DNA of 64,000 nt from Mesorhizobium sp. J428. GTDB lineage: Bacteria; Pseudomonadota; Alphaproteobacteria; Rhizobiales; Rhizobiaceae. A model generated the notes under the pieces. That model did no database searches, was not told the DNA's origin, and saw nothing but the letters and a program-made list of their open reading frames with translations. Below, in pieces: positions 24,092 through 34,190 of the stretch. The stretch is taken from contig NZ_JAJOMX010000001.1 of the NCBI RefSeq assembly GCF_024699925.1, positions 4,750,001 to 4,814,000 on the forward strand, read 5' to 3'. Both the position numbers and the translations under genes were made by a program. The stretch's first letter is position 1. Every line of letters begins with the position of its first letter.

Positions 24092-24991
24092 ATGTTCCAG
24101 CCTGAATTCATGGCCTTCGATGCCGGCAGTGTCACGCTGAACGTGGCATATGCCGGTGACCAGTCGCGGCCGCTGATCGTGCTGCTGCACGGCTTCCCCG
24201 AATATTGGGCCGCGTGGCGTGAGGTGATGGCCGATCTCGCCACCGATTTCTTCGTCGTCGCGCCGGATCAGCGGGGCTACAATCTCTCCTCCAGGCCGGC
24301 GGGCGTAGACGCCTACCGCGCGAAGCACATGGTCGCCGATCTCGCAGCACTCGCCGACAATTTGTCGCCGGGCAAACCCTTCGTGCTCGCCGGGCACGAC
24401 TGGGGCGCCTCCGTCGCCTATGCCTACGCCTTCGCACATCCCGGTCGGCTCACCCGCCTCGTCATCGCCAACGGCGTCCATCCCTGGTGCTTCCAGAAGG
24501 CGATCCACGACGATCCGGTGCAGCGCCTGGCGAGCCAGTATATCAACAAACTGCGCGATCCCGCCGCCGACGAGCGCATGGTCGAGGACGGCTTCCGGCG
24601 CACGCTGCGCATGATCGAGGGCTTTTCCCGGGCAGACTGGATGACCGGCGAGGTCAGGGCCGGCTATCTCGACGCCTGGGGGCAGCCGGGCGCGCTGCCG
24701 GCCATGCTCAACTGGGCCCGTGCTTCGCCGATCGACGTCCCAGAGCCCGGCGCGCCGGCGGCAAGCACGGTGCTCGACACGATTCCGCCCGAGACGATGG
24801 CCGTGCGCATGCCGCACCTCGTCCTGTGGGGAGAGGACGATCGCGCCTTGACGCCGTCGTGCCTCCAGGGGCTCGACCGCTTCGCTCCGGACCTGACCAT
24901 CCAGCGCATTCCGGGCGCAGGCCACTGGATCCTGCATGAGCAGCCGGAAGCGGTCGCAGCGGCGATCAGGCATTTCGCGCTGCCTAGATAA
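24092..24991 (+). CDS. Alpha/beta hydrolase, epoxide-hydrolase-like
   Basis: This 299-aa protein has the alpha/beta hydrolase fold with an epoxide hydrolase/haloalkane dehalogenase-type layout. The oxyanion motif HGFPE is at residues 33-37 and the nucleophile elbow GHDWGA contains Asp103 rather than Ser. A late acid occurs in LVLWGEDDRAL near 245-255 and the catalytic His in GAGHWILHEQP near 275. The Asp nucleophile favours epoxide or C-halogen substrates over esters. A strong GAGGAAGAGG site precedes the ATG. It is divergent from icd. Confidence 0.88.
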   Translation: MFQPEFMAFDAGSVTLNVAYAGDQSRPLIVLLHGFPEYWAAWREVMADLATDFFVVAPDQRGYNLSSRPAGVDAYRAKHMVADLAALADNLSPGKPFVLAGHDWGASVAYAYAFAHPGRLTRLVIANGVHPWCFQKAIHDDPVQRLASQYINKLRDPAADERMVEDGFRRTLRMIEGFSRADWMTGEVRAGYLDAWGQPGALPAMLNWARASPIDVPEPGAPAASTVLDTIPPETMAVRMPHLVLWGEDDRALTPSCLQGLDRFAPDLTIQRIPGAGHWILHEQPEAVAAAIRHFALPR

Positions 24992-25110
24992 TTTGGTATG
25001 AACCCGTCGGGACCGAACCCGGCGGGCCATGATACGGCCGTCGCTCCATTCCAGCCGCCTAACTTTCAGGCCATGAGTAGGCCCTGCGGCCGGGGTCGAT
25101 GATGTCTCGT

Positions 25111-26067
25111 CTACTGTTGCGTCAGGGTTCCCGTTGGGGCACCGTCGACAGCATTGGCCCGTATTCTGTTGTTGACGAACGACAGGATCTGTCCGCTGGA
25201 CAAAGCCGACAGTCCGTTTGCATTGCCGGAAACGTTGCTGTTCGAAAGCCTAACAATCGCGGTGGCGCCGCTGGCGCGTATCCCCGCTGCCGCGTTGTCG
25301 GATGCGGTCGCACCGTCGGCAATGATGTCGACATTGCCTGCGCCACCTGTGGCTGCGATGCCGTTGCCGGTGTTGAGGGAAAACACCGAATTGACGATAG
25401 TGACGGATATTGCACCGGACGTTGTAGAATTCGCGTGCAGGCCATTGTTGTTATTGGAAGACACGACATTGTCGACGACAACTTCGGCCGCCGCTCCACC
25501 GGTCGGAGCTATGAGTATCCCTGCACCTGCGACGCCGACGGCATTCCGCCAGATCGTTGAGTTGGTGACGAGCAACTTTGCGTTGTTAGACGGGACAAAC
25601 GCGATGCCGTTGCCGCCCCCCGCGGCGGAAAAGTTGCGAATGAGGCAGTCGTCCACGTGAAGTGAGCCACCGGCGATAAAGCGAACGCCGTTCAGTCCCG
25701 TGCCGAGGCCCTCGATATCGAGGCCACGTAGGACGACGGCAGCTGATGTTGGCGCATTGACGACTATTGCGTTTGTCCCCGAAACCAGCACACCCGCCTC
25801 GACGTCATCGCAATAAATGGTGATCGCCTTGGTGATCGTGACCCCTCCGAAGCCGCCTGGGTCGAGGCAGTTGATCTCACCGCCTGTCGCCGTCTTGGAG
25901 ATCGCGCCGGCGAACGTCTTGCAGGGCGCGGTGCGGCTGCACGGATTGGCGTCGTCGCCGACACCCGAGACCCAGGTACGGGTCGCCTGTGCGGATGCAT
26001 TACTGGCAAGGCCGAGGAGTGCGGCAACAGCAACAGCGGCCGCCGTGATGAGTGTCGAGACCTTCAT
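25111..26067 (-). CDS. Secreted right-handed parallel beta-helix protein
   Basis: This 318-aa protein begins with a clear signal peptide (STLITAAAVAVAALLGLASNASA). A short Cys-containing segment follows (DDANPCSRTAPCKTFAGAIS), the typical opening of pectate-lyase-like beta-helix domains. Repeating coils rich in Asn, Val, Ile and Gly run through residues ~90-300 (LLVTNSTIWRNAVGVAGAG, VTIVNSVFSLNTGNGIAA, RLSNSNVSGNANGL). No catalytic residues can be assigned. Its base composition looks less GC-rich than its neighbours and it is flanked by unrelated housekeeping genes, which may indicate acquisition. Confidence 0.85.
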   Translation of the reverse strand: MKVSTLITAAAVAVAALLGLASNASAQATRTWVSGVGDDANPCSRTAPCKTFAGAISKTATGGEINCLDPGGFGGVTITKAITIYCDDVEAGVLVSGTNAIVVNAPTSAAVVLRGLDIEGLGTGLNGVRFIAGGSLHVDDCLIRNFSAAGGGNGIAFVPSNNAKLLVTNSTIWRNAVGVAGAGILIAPTGGAAAEVVVDNVVSSNNNNGLHANSTTSGAISVTIVNSVFSLNTGNGIAATGGAGNVDIIADGATASDNAAAGIRASGATAIVRLSNSNVSGNANGLSALSSGQILSFVNNRIRANAVDGAPTGTLTQQ

Positions 26068-26220
26068 GGTCGTTCCCTTAGTTCGGAAAAAGCGCTCCTT
26101 CGCGCCGGCTTCCTTTAGACCTTGTCAAAAATTGCCGCAACGGAAACTTGTGCTTGGCGGAGCCGTGCTTGCGATGGCACGGTGTTCCTTTCGGCGACGT
26201 TTCATGTCAGAGACGCGCGC

Positions 26221-27066
26221 ATGACCGGTGCCCCTTCCAGTCCACGCGACATGCCGCTTCCAGCCATCATCCTCGTCGAGCCGCAGCTCGGCGAAAACAT
26301 CGGCATGGTCGCACGCGCCATGGCGAATTTCGGCCTGTCCGAACTGCGCCTGGTAAAGCCGCGCGACGGCTGGCCAAACGAGAGCGCCCGCGCCACGGCG
26401 AGCCGCGCGGACCACGTGATCGACGGCACGGTCGTGTTCGACACCTTGCAGGACGCGGTGGCGGACCTCGTCTATGTCGGCGCGACGACTGCGCGGCCGC
26501 GCGACAATTTCAAGCCGGTCGTGGGACCGGTCGAAGCAGGCCGTGGCCTGAGGGCGCGCAGCCGGGCAGGGCAGAAGACCGGCCTCCTGTTCGGGCGAGA
26601 GCGTTTCGGTCTGTTCAACGAAGAGATCGGGCTTGCCGACGAGATCGTCACCTTTCCCGTCAACGCCGAGTTCTCGTCGCTCAATATCGCACAGGCTGTG
26701 CTGCTCATGTCCTACGAGTGGATGAAATCGGGGCTTGAGCACGAGACCGACACGGCCTTCACCGGCCCGGACCTGACCCCGGCCGACAAGCGGCATATCC
26801 ACGGCTTCCTCGGGCATCTCGAGCAGGCGCTCGACGCGCGCGGTTATTTCAGGCCCGCCGAAAAGAAGCCGAAAATGCTCGACAATGTGCGCGCCGTCTT
26901 TACCCGACCCAGATTCACCGAGCCGGAAGTAAAGGTGCTGCGCGGCGTGCTGGCCTCGCTCGACTACTTCTCGCCGAAGGAGCCGCGCGGCGCGGGCTAT
27001 CCCGACCGCAAGCGGGAAGCGGATGAGGCCGCGCGCAGGAGCGGGGATGGGAATGACATCGACTGA
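26221..27066 (+). CDS. trmJ: tRNA (cytidine/uridine-2'-O-)-methyltransferase, TrmJ type
   Basis: This 281-aa SPOUT-fold RNA methyltransferase is probably responsible for 2'-O-methylation at tRNA position 32. Motif 1 reads [21 protein letters not shown] near residues 15-35. The knot motifs are [19 protein letters not shown] near 121-139 and [16 protein letters not shown] near 151-166. The C-terminal extension is family-typical. The start at 26221 gives a compact N-terminus; ATG 26251 is a second possibility. The 3' end overlaps murI by about 20 bases. Confidence 0.9.
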   Translation: MTGAPSSPRDMPLPAIILVEPQLGENIGMVARAMANFGLSELRLVKPRDGWPNESARATASRADHVIDGTVVFDTLQDAVADLVYVGATTARPRDNFKPVVGPVEAGRGLRARSRAGQKTGLLFGRERFGLFNEEIGLADEIVTFPVNAEFSSLNIAQAVLLMSYEWMKSGLEHETDTAFTGPDLTPADKRHIHGFLGHLEQALDARGYFRPAEKKPKMLDNVRAVFTRPRFTEPEVKVLRGVLASLDYFSPKEPRGAGYPDRKREADEAARRSGDGNDID

Positions 27067-27844
27067 CCGTCCCGTGCTGATGTTCGATTCCGGCATCGGC
27101 GGCCTCACCGTGCTGCGCGAGGCGCGCGTGATCATGCCGGACCGCCGTTTCGTCTACGTCGCGGACGACGCCGGCTTCCCCTACGGCGCCTGGGAAGAGA
27201 AAGCGCTGTCCCAGCGCATCGTCGACCTGTTCGGCGGCCTGATCGCCACGCATGATCCCGAGATCGTCGTCGTCGCCTGCAACACGGCCTCGACGATCGT
27301 GCTGTCCGACCTGCGCGCGGCCTATCCGGCAACGCCCTTTGTCGGCACCGTGCCCGCGATCAAGCCGGCCGCGGAGCGCACCCGCTCGGGCCTCGTCTCG
27401 GTCCTCGCCACGCCCGGAACCGTCAAGCGCCAGTATACGCGCGACCTGATCGCGCAATGGGCGACGAAGTGCCATGTCCGTCTCGTCGGCAGCGACCGGC
27501 TGGCGGGCCTCGCGGAGACATATATGCGGGAGGGTTTCGTCGACGAGGAGGCTGTGCGCGCCGAGATCACGCCCTGCTTCATCGAGAAGGACGGGCGCCG
27601 GACGGACATCGTGGTGCTCGCCTGCACGCACTATCCGTTTCTCGCCAACCGCATGCGCAAGACCGCACCCTGGCCGGTCGACTGGATCGATCCTGCCGAG
27701 GCGATCGCGCGCCGCGCGCTGTCCCTCCTTCCATCCAGACGCGGCGATGCGCCAGCGGGGGAGGACATTGCGATCTTCACCTCCGGCAGGCCGGATTTCG
27801 CCGGGCGCCGGCTGATGCAGGGCTTCGGCCTCAAGGTCGCCTGA
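27047..27844 (+). CDS. murI: Glutamate racemase
   Basis: This ~265-aa enzyme makes D-glutamate for peptidoglycan. The substrate-binding motif [14 protein letters not shown] is at the N-terminus. The two catalytic Cys regions are [15 protein letters not shown] near residue 80 and [15 protein letters not shown] near 195. An AGGAG site at 27037-27041 can serve the ATG at 27047 or at 27053. The gene overlaps the 3' end of trmJ, suggesting co-translation. Confidence 0.95.
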   Translation: MGMTSTDRPVLMFDSGIGGLTVLREARVIMPDRRFVYVADDAGFPYGAWEEKALSQRIVDLFGGLIATHDPEIVVVACNTASTIVLSDLRAAYPATPFVGTVPAIKPAAERTRSGLVSVLATPGTVKRQYTRDLIAQWATKCHVRLVGSDRLAGLAETYMREGFVDEEAVRAEITPCFIEKDGRRTDIVVLACTHYPFLANRMRKTAPWPVDWIDPAEAIARRALSLLPSRRGDAPAGEDIAIFTSGRPDFAGRRLMQGFGLKVA

Positions 27845-27907
27845 CATTCTGCTGGAACCCGCGATGTCTAACGGCGTTGCTCGTCCACCGCAGCGAGGAG
27901 AACAGCC

Positions 27908-28096
27908 ATGCCCGCAAGATCGAAGGCTCAGCAGAAGGCAGCCGGCGCAGCCCTGTCGGCCAGGCGCGGCGAGACGCCAAAATCGAAGCTCAAGGGCGCG
28001 TCGCGCGAGATGGTGGACTCGATGAGCGAAAAGCAGCTTGAGGAGTTCGCGGAGACCAAACGCAAGGGTCTTCCCGAGCGCTCAGCCAAGAAATAG
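27908..28096 (+). CDS. DUF3008 family protein
   Basis: This 62-aa basic, low-complexity protein (KAQQKAAGAALSARRGE ... LKGASREMVDSMSEKQLEEF) matches the small DUF3008 family, which is widespread in proteobacteria and of unknown function. It has an AGGAG-type site (GCGAGGAGAACAGCC) before the ATG. The 63-base gap from murI and a terminator downstream suggest its own short unit. Confidence 0.85.
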   Translation: MPARSKAQQKAAGAALSARRGETPKSKLKGASREMVDSMSEKQLEEFAETKRKGLPERSAKK

Positions 28097-28126
28097 CCGT
28101 TCCGGCGTTCTGCGCCGGCAATCTTG

Positions 28127-28155
28127 CGGTCGTTCCCTCAGGGGGCGGCCGTTTT
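28127..28155 (+). terminator. Probable terminator after the DUF3008 gene
   Basis: A 6-bp stem CGGTCG / CGGCCG (one G-T pair) encloses a loop with an inner CCCT/GGGG pairing and is followed by TTTT at 28152-28155. Confidence 0.5.
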
Positions 28156-28364
28156 CATACCTGGAACGCGGGAAACGAAGCCTGTTCAAAGCGGTAGACA
28201 CATTAACTTTTGTCAATATGATCAAATCTCGGCCACAATCGTCCCTGAAAAGACTCGGATAACAGGCGAAAAACCATCGTCCACAGACGCATCTATGCGA
28301 TGGATGGGTGACGGGGGCGTCAGACTACACGGCCAGGCATAAGGCCGAACGTGGAGCCAACGAC

Positions 28365-29291
28365 GTGATAACGACTAGGGACGTAGCCTACCGGGGGAAT
28401 TCGGACGGCGAGATTCTTCCCAACGGAGTAGGTCAGGGCTATTTTGCAATGGGCGCCGCGTTCATCGCGGTGGGCGTAGGCTCCGCGGGCGCGGCCGTTC
28501 TGGCGATGTCGCTGCTTGCGAGCGACCTGCCCAATCCCATGCCCGAGCAGGAAATCATCCAGTCCGCCATGGCCGCCGAGCAGGCCCAGCCGGCGCCGAC
28601 CGAGAAACCGATCTTCAGCGACATCATTCCCGCCAGCACCAACGCCGTGCAGGCCAGCGCGGCTGCCGTGCCGATGCCGTCGCTGCCGGCCGCAACGCGG
28701 GAAGCTCCGCCTGAACTGGTTGCGCTCGGCGCCAGGGATCCTCGCTTCGCGCATGATGCCAGCGCCGCGCGCGGCATCGAGGATATCGGTGACATCAGCG
28801 ATCTCGAACAGCCGGAAAGTGCCTTCGTGCCGATGAAGAGGCCTTCGCAGGCTCCGTTCGACAAGGTCGAAGAGGCGGCGCCGGCCTCGCCCGAAAAGAC
28901 CGCGGCCATCGCACCGCCACCGAAGGTGGAGGAGCCGAAGGTCGAGGAAAAGGAGCCGCCGGCCAAGGCGGAAAGCTCGGGCAAGCAGCCCGCTGGCACC
29001 GCGCTGATGATCGACGACGCCAATATCCGCAGCCGCCCGCAGAAGGGCTCCAAGGTGATCGGGACGGTTCCCGCCAGGACGCAGGTCCAGCTCGTCGGCT
29101 GCGATCAGTGGTGCGAGATCGTCGTCAAGGGCAAGCGCGGCTTCGTCTGGGGCGAGTTCGTGCAGCGCGGCCGCGTCAGCGCGAAGATCCCGGTGTCGAA
29201 GGTCGTTGCGAAGGGCGCCGACTCAGATAAGCCGGATGTCGTGCCCGCATCGGAAACCGCGCCGCCGCCCGGCACCAACCAGTCTCGTTGA
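28365..29291 (+). CDS. Membrane-anchored protein with C-terminal bacterial SH3 domain
   Basis: This ~308-aa protein has one transmembrane helix near the N-terminus ([20 protein letters not shown]), a long Ala/Pro/Glu-rich spacer, and a bacterial SH3 domain near its C-terminal fifth ([18 protein letters not shown] ... [13 protein letters not shown]). Such domains often bind cell-wall peptides, so a periplasmic wall-associated role is likely. I chose GTG 28365 because a GGAG lies eight bases upstream; GTG 28308 and ATG 28449 are alternatives. A promoter for rpsD overlaps its stop codon. Confidence 0.8.
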   Translation: MITTRDVAYRGNSDGEILPNGVGQGYFAMGAAFIAVGVGSAGAAVLAMSLLASDLPNPMPEQEIIQSAMAAEQAQPAPTEKPIFSDIIPASTNAVQASAAAVPMPSLPAATREAPPELVALGARDPRFAHDASAARGIEDIGDISDLEQPESAFVPMKRPSQAPFDKVEEAAPASPEKTAAIAPPPKVEEPKVEEKEPPAKAESSGKQPAGTALMIDDANIRSRPQKGSKVIGTVPARTQVQLVGCDQWCEIVVKGKRGFVWGEFVQRGRVSAKIPVSKVVAKGADSDKPDVVPASETAPPPGTNQSR

Positions 29292-29316
29292 CAAATCGCG
29301 TCTTTGCGCTTATTCG
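29288..29316 (+). promoter_or_regulatory. Sigma-70-type promoter upstream of rpsD
   Basis: TTGACA (29288-29293) is followed after 17 bases by TATTCG (29311-29316). It overlaps the stop codon of the SH3 gene and would give rpsD a leader of about 210 bases without any gene, long enough for the feedback control known for ribosomal protein S4 in other bacteria; no specific structure was identified. Confidence 0.5.
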
Positions 29317-29535
29317 ACCGCCAACGCCGCGCAGAGATGCGCGGTGTTTCATTTGAACTATCTCGGGTGCGGGTGTCTCGGGCACCAGTCCCGATTAATT
29401 AACGTGTCCCGTGGGGTCTTTCCGCAAAGCGTGCGTGGAAGCCCCTGTCAGGTTCCGAAAAAGGGAGCCAGAGGAGGGCGCGTTTCCTTGAACCGATGCG
29501 CGAGCATTGGTTCTCAACATGTTGAAGGAAATGCG

Positions 29536-30153
29536 ATGAGCAAGCGCGAAGCCGCCAAGCATAAGATCGACCGCCGTCTCGGCGAAAATATCTGGGGTCG
29601 TCCGAAGTCCCCGGTCAATAAGCGTGAATACGGCCCCGGCCAGCACGGTCAGCGCCGCAAGGGCAAGATGTCCGACTTCGGCCTGCAGCTCCGCGCCAAG
29701 CAGAAGCTGAAGGGCCATTACGGCGACATTTCCGAGAAGCAGTTCCGTAAGACCTACGAAGAGGCCGACCGTCGCCGCGGCGACACCTCCGAGAACCTGA
29801 TCGGCCTGCTCGAGTCGCGTCTCGATGCCGTCGTGTACCGCTCCAAGTTCGTTCCGACGATCTTCGCCGCGCGCCAGTTCATCAATCACGGCCACGTCAA
29901 CGTGAACGGCCGCCGCACCAACATCGGCTCCTATCTCTGCAAGCCGGGCGATGTGATCGAGGTGCGCGAGAAGTCGAAGCAGCTGGTGATCGTGCTCGAA
30001 TCCGTCCAGCTCGCCGAGCGCGACGTGCCGGACTACATCGAGGCGGACCACAACAAGATGGTCGCGAAGTATGTCCGCGTGCCCGGCCTCGCCGACGTTC
30101 CCTACGCGGTCCAGATGGAACCGAACCTCGTCGTCGAATTCTACTCGCGCTGA
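29536..30153 (+). CDS. rpsD: 30S ribosomal protein S4
   Basis: This 205-aa protein binds 16S rRNA early in small-subunit assembly. Family signatures include [39 protein letters not shown] and the S4 RNA-binding domain [14 protein letters not shown] ... [19 protein letters not shown]. The ATG at 29536 follows a GAAGGAA site. It stands alone here, away from the main ribosomal operons, which is the usual arrangement in rhizobia. Confidence 0.99.
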   Translation: MSKREAAKHKIDRRLGENIWGRPKSPVNKREYGPGQHGQRRKGKMSDFGLQLRAKQKLKGHYGDISEKQFRKTYEEADRRRGDTSENLIGLLESRLDAVVYRSKFVPTIFAARQFINHGHVNVNGRRTNIGSYLCKPGDVIEVREKSKQLVIVLESVQLAERDVPDYIEADHNKMVAKYVRVPGLADVPYAVQMEPNLVVEFYSR

Positions 30154-30175
30154 TACTTCGACTCAGCGAAACTGC

Positions 30176-30201
30176 AAAAGGCCGCCGTCGGGCGGCCTTT
30201 T
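30176..30201 (+). terminator. Rho-independent terminator after rpsD
   Basis: A 7-bp perfect stem GGCCGCC (30180-30186) / GGCGGCC (30191-30197) with a GTCG loop is followed by TTTT. The flanking AAAA on the left extends the dyad, so it could act in both directions. Confidence 0.9.
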
Positions 30202-30248
30202 CATTTCCGGCCCGGCTCCGTAGTGTCCAATCCGCGCAAGATGAGATC

Positions 30249-31088
30249 ATGAACGCTATCCCGGAAATGCCGCTCGACGATGCGGAGGCCCGCTTGGCCG
30301 GGTTCTTCGCGCATGCGCCACAGACCGTAGAATTCAACAAGCTGCGCAAGCGGCTGCTGCGCTCGACGCGCCAGGCGATCGAGGATTTCGCGATGGCGCG
30401 GGCAGGGGAGCGATGGCTGGTCGCGCTCTCGGGCGGCAAGGATTCCTACGGCCTGCTTGCCCTGCTGCTCGATCTCAAATGGCGCGGCCTGCTGCCGGTC
30501 GAACTACTGGCCTGCAATCTTGACCAGGGGCAGCCGAATTTCCCCAAGCACATCCTGCCCGACTACCTGAATCGGATCGGCGTCGCGCACCGGATCGAAT
30601 ACCGGGACACCTATTCGGTCGTCACCGAAAAGATCGCCGAAGGCGCAACCTATTGTTCGCTCTGCTCGCGCCTGCGCCGCGGCCATCTCTACCGGATTGC
30701 GCGCGAGGAGGGCTGCTCGTCGCTGGTGCTCGGCCACCATCGCGAGGACATCCTCGAGACGTTCTTCATGAACCTGTTTCATGGCGGGCGACTGGCGGCG
30801 ATGCCGCCCAAGCTGATGAACGACGAGGGCGACGTGATGGTGCTGAGGCCGCTCGCCTACTGCGCCGAAGCGGATCTCGCCAGGTTCGCCGACGCGATGC
30901 AGTTCCCGATCATCCCGTGCGATCTCTGCGGTAGCCAGGACGGGCTCCAGCGCAACGCCATGAAGGCCATGCTGGAGGACATCGAGCGGCGCATGCCCGG
31001 CCGCAAGGACACGATGATCCGTGCGCTCAGCAATGTGCGGTCGAGCCATCTGCTCGACCGCAAGCTGTTCGACTTCGCGGCCCTTTGA
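30249..31088 (+). CDS. ttcA: tRNA 2-thiocytidine(32) synthetase TtcA
   Basis: This 279-aa PP-loop ATPase thiolates cytidine 32 of certain tRNAs using an iron-sulfur cluster. The PP-loop SGGKDS is at residues 61-66. The two cluster CxxC motifs are C136-SL-C139 and C224-DL-C227. The [15 protein letters not shown] segment near 163-177 is also typical. The product works on tRNA position 32, the same nucleotide targeted by the TrmJ-type enzyme encoded 3 kb upstream. Confidence 0.94.
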   Translation: MNAIPEMPLDDAEARLAGFFAHAPQTVEFNKLRKRLLRSTRQAIEDFAMARAGERWLVALSGGKDSYGLLALLLDLKWRGLLPVELLACNLDQGQPNFPKHILPDYLNRIGVAHRIEYRDTYSVVTEKIAEGATYCSLCSRLRRGHLYRIAREEGCSSLVLGHHREDILETFFMNLFHGGRLAAMPPKLMNDEGDVMVLRPLAYCAEADLARFADAMQFPIIPCDLCGSQDGLQRNAMKAMLEDIERRMPGRKDTMIRALSNVRSSHLLDRKLFDFAAL

Positions 31089-31100
31089 CCAGACAGAGCT

Positions 31101-32346
31101 TTAGTGGCCGCCCGGCGCCGACGTGCCGAAGAGGCGGCCGCGCTCGGCGAGCAGCACCAGCACCAGCGCCACGATCGACACGCCGCAGAAACCCGCCGCG
31201 AGCGGCGTGACCATGCCCGTCGAAGGCCTGGCCGATCAGCGCGCCGACAACACCGCCGCCAAGTGTCTGGATGAAGCCCTGGATCGAAGAGGCCGTGCCA
31301 GCGATGTGGCCGAGCGGCTCCATCGCGATCGAGTTGAAGTTCGATCCGATCCAGCCGAACTGCATCATCGCCAGTGCGAACAGGATGACGAAGGCGGTGA
31401 GCGGAACCGGTCCCGTCAGCGACCAGGCAAACCAGATCGCGCTGACTGCGATGAAGCCGAGCAGCGCACCATGCGAGAGCCTGCGCATGCCGACCCGCGA
31501 GACCAGACGTGAGTTCAGGAAGGACGACACGGCCATCATGCCCGCAACCACGGCGAACAGGATCGGGAACAGGGCCCCGAGACCATAGATCCCAACATAG
31601 ATCTGTTGCGCCGAATTGATAAAGCCGAACAGGGCCGCGAACACCGCCGTCGAGGCCAGCGTATAGCCGAGCGAGGTCCGGTTCGACAGGACGATGGTGA
31701 ACCCCTGCAAGATCGAGGCGATGTCGATCGTGCGCCTGTCTTCCGGATGCAGCGTCTCCGGCAGCCGCACCCAGGTCCAGACGGTGACCGCGGCCGCGAT
31801 GGCCGCCATCAGCACGAAGATCATGTGCCAATTGGCGAACATCATCATCAGCTGGCCGAGGGAAGGGGCGATGACCGGGATGACCATGAAGGTCATGAAG
31901 ATCAGCGACATGACCTCGGCCATGGCACGCCCGCCAAACCGATCGCGCACAACCGAGACGGCGATGACGCGCGTCGAAGCTGCGCCCACGCCCTGGATGA
32001 AGCGAAGTGCGAGCAATATCTCGAAGGTCGGCGCGAAGACCGCGGCGAACGCTGCGAGCACGTAGATGGTCAGGCCGACGAGCAGCGGCCCGCGCCGCCC
32101 GAACCGGTCGGAAAGCGGCCCATAGATCAGAAGTGCGGCTGCCATGCCGCCGAAATAGGCGGAGATCACGTATTGGCGGTGGTTCTCCTCGGCGACATTC
32201 AGGCTTTCGCCGATCTGCTGCAGACCGGGCAGCATGATGTCGATCGCAAGCGCGTTGAGCGCCATGAGGGCGGCCGCGAGCGCGATGAATTCCCAGCGCG
32301 AGAGCGAATCCTGGCCGGTCTCGGCCAGAGGGGTCTTCTGGTCCAT
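31101..32346 (-). CDS. Bcr/CflA-type MFS efflux transporter, interrupted by a frameshift near its 3' end
   Basis: This is a 12-helix major facilitator protein of the Bcr/CflA drug-resistance group. The motif A region reads GPLSDRFGRRGPLLVG and the first helix ALAAALMALNALAIDIMLPG. The frame is normal to GGGVVGALIGQAFDG and then departs. The neighbouring frame continues MVTPLAAGFCGVSIVALVLV and ends FGTSAPGGH at 31101. Removing one base from the run of three C on the + strand at 31216-31218 restores a 414-aa protein. The start ATG at 32346 is preferred, with ATG 32379 possible; neither has a strong ribosome-binding site. A sequence error or a recent lesion could explain the break. Confidence 0.8.
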
Positions 32347-32415
32347 AGTCTTGGTCCAATCGGTCGTCTGAAAATGCAAAGGGATGCGCGGTTGCCCGTC
32401 ACATCCCCTGTCGAA

Positions 32416-32434
32416 GGGCGCCTGAACGGCGCCC
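32416..32434. terminator. Hairpin between grxD and the MFS gene
   Basis: A perfect 7-bp stem GGGCGCC / GGCGCCC with a TGAAC loop lies 20 bases downstream of grxD (minus strand). There is no T run, so it may attenuate transcription or stabilise the message end rather than terminate fully. Confidence 0.35.
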
Positions 32435-32453
32435 GGAAGATCGTGTCAGTCGA

Positions 32454-32789
32454 TCAGGCAGCGCCTTTGACGCTGATGCCCTTCTCGTCGAGGAAGCCCT
32501 GCAGCTCGCCGGCCTGGAACATTTCGCGGACGATGTCGCAGCCGCCCACGAATTCGCCCTTCACGTAGAGCTGAGGAATGGTCGGCCACTGCGAATATTC
32601 CTTGATGCCCTGGCGGAGCTCGTCGGAGGTCAGGATGTTGACGCCCTTGTAGTCCACACCGAGGTAATCGAGAATCTGGACGACCTGGCCCGAGAAGCCG
32701 CACTGCGGGAAGCCGGGGGTGCCTTTCATGAAGAGGACGACGTCGTTGCTCTTGACCTCGTTGTCGATGAACTGTGCGATCGCGCTCAT
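32454..32789 (-). CDS. grxD: Monothiol glutaredoxin (Grx4/GrxD type)
   Basis: This 111-aa protein has the CGFS active-site motif at residues 30-33, in the context KGTPGFPQCGFSG. It also has the glutathione-contacting WPTIPQLYVKGEFVGGCDI region near 66-84. Monothiol glutaredoxins of this type bind a 2Fe-2S cluster with glutathione and serve in iron-sulfur trafficking. ATG 32789 is chosen because a GGAAGG site precedes it; an ATG five codons upstream (32804) has no good site. Confidence 0.95.
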   Translation of the reverse strand: MSAIAQFIDNEVKSNDVVLFMKGTPGFPQCGFSGQVVQILDYLGVDYKGVNILTSDELRQGIKEYSQWPTIPQLYVKGEFVGGCDIVREMFQAGELQGFLDEKGISVKGAA

Positions 32790-32926
32790 AGTGGTGCCTT
32801 CCATGGCTGCGGCCTGATCCGGGCAGGCGCGTAGCTAAAAATGACCGTTGCCAGATTACATAGGCGATCCGGGTTGAGCTGTCGAGATAAGTAGGTCACC
32901 TTTCGTAACCATACTGACCGCAATTG

Positions 32927-34015
32927 TCAGGCCCGCTGCCGCTCCAGCCACCGCAGCAGTGTCATCTCGCTTTCGGACAGGCCGGACGGCAGTTTGCGGA
33001 AACTACGCCGCGCAGCCGCAAGCGACGCGGCGAGGTCGCCCTCCGTCCAGTTCTCGATCAGCGCGGGGTGGATATAGCAGTTGCGGCACACCGCGCGGGT
33101 GTTGCCGAGATGGGCTGCAACCCGATCTATCGCCTCGTTCAGGGCCCGGCGTTGCCCTGCCTGCGTCTCGGGCAACGGAGTGGCCGCGAGAACCTCGGCC
33201 GCCAGCACGCTTCCGCCCCAGGTGCGGAAATGCTTGGAGGTGAAGGGCGCGCCGGTCGCCTCACGGATATAGGCATTGATGTCGTCGGAGCGGATGCGGC
33301 GTCGGGCGCCGTCCCCGTCGAAATACTGGAACAGATGCTGGCCGGGAATGTCTTGCGCTCCCTTCACGACCCGCGCGATTCGCCGATCCGACAGCTTCAG
33401 CCGCCACTCCTTGCCCGACTTGCCCTTGAACGCGAAGCGCAGGCTGGCGCCCTCGATCTCGACATGCCGGTCCCTCAGCGTGGTGAGGCCAAACGAGCCG
33501 TTGTCGCGCGTATAGGAAGAGTTGCCGACGCGGATCATCGTCTTGTCCAAGAGGCGCACGACGGCCGCCGCGACGCATTCGAACGACAGGCTGCGGCGGC
33601 GAAGGTCCCTGTCGATCGTCGCCCGCAAGCGCGGCAGCGCCTGTGCGAAGTCGGCAAGGGAGCCATATTTGGCCTCATCACGGCAGGCCGCCCATCGTGC
33701 GTGGTAGCGATACTGCTTGCGACCCTTCTGGTCGCGGCCCGTCGCCTGGATATGGCCCTCGGGATCCTCGCATATCCACACATCTGTCCATGCCGGTGGG
33801 ATGGCGAGGGCCCGTATCCGGGCGAGCACCTCGTCGTCGTCGATGCGGCGTCCCCGGCTGTCCAGATAAGAAAAGCCGCGGCCGGCCCCGCGCCGGCGAA
33901 TGCCCGGCTCTCCGTCGTTCACATAGACCAGCGAGACGCGTTCGGCGGCCTCCTTCGTCTGGTCGGAAGGACCGTTGCGATCGTTGGGACTATCCGGAAG
34001 GGAGAGCTCAATCAT
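32927..34015 (-). CDS. DNA topoisomerase IB (poxvirus-like)
   Basis: This 362-aa type IB topoisomerase relaxes supercoils through a 3'-phosphotyrosyl intermediate. The N-terminal domain includes GFSYLDSRGRRIDDDEVLAR and ALAIPPAWTDVWICEDPEGH. Catalytic-core segments are RVGNSSYTRDNGSFGLTTLR near 175-195 and FTSKHFRTWGGS near 270. The active-site Tyr is Tyr314 in CRNCYIHPAL. Chromosomal topo IB genes occur in many rhizobia and other soil bacteria; they are non-essential accessories to gyrase. Confidence 0.9.
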   Translation of the reverse strand: MIELSLPDSPNDRNGPSDQTKEAAERVSLVYVNDGEPGIRRRGAGRGFSYLDSRGRRIDDDEVLARIRALAIPPAWTDVWICEDPEGHIQATGRDQKGRKQYRYHARWAACRDEAKYGSLADFAQALPRLRATIDRDLRRRSLSFECVAAAVVRLLDKTMIRVGNSSYTRDNGSFGLTTLRDRHVEIEGASLRFAFKGKSGKEWRLKLSDRRIARVVKGAQDIPGQHLFQYFDGDGARRRIRSDDINAYIREATGAPFTSKHFRTWGGSVLAAEVLAATPLPETQAGQRRALNEAIDRVAAHLGNTRAVCRNCYIHPALIENWTEGDLAASLAAARRSFRKLPSGLSESEMTLLRWLERQRA

Positions 34016-34190
34016 GCCAGCGAGCTAACCACCGGCGCGCTCACAGGTTCCATGCGCCTGTGGCACACGAGTGACCATATGACGGTTACATGACGTGATC
34101 CCTTGTCAGTCTGGAACGACGGGAGCACGATTCCAGAAAAGCAGTTTGCGGAGCGAATCGCGCCCAAGGAGCAGACCAAAGGAGAAGGTC

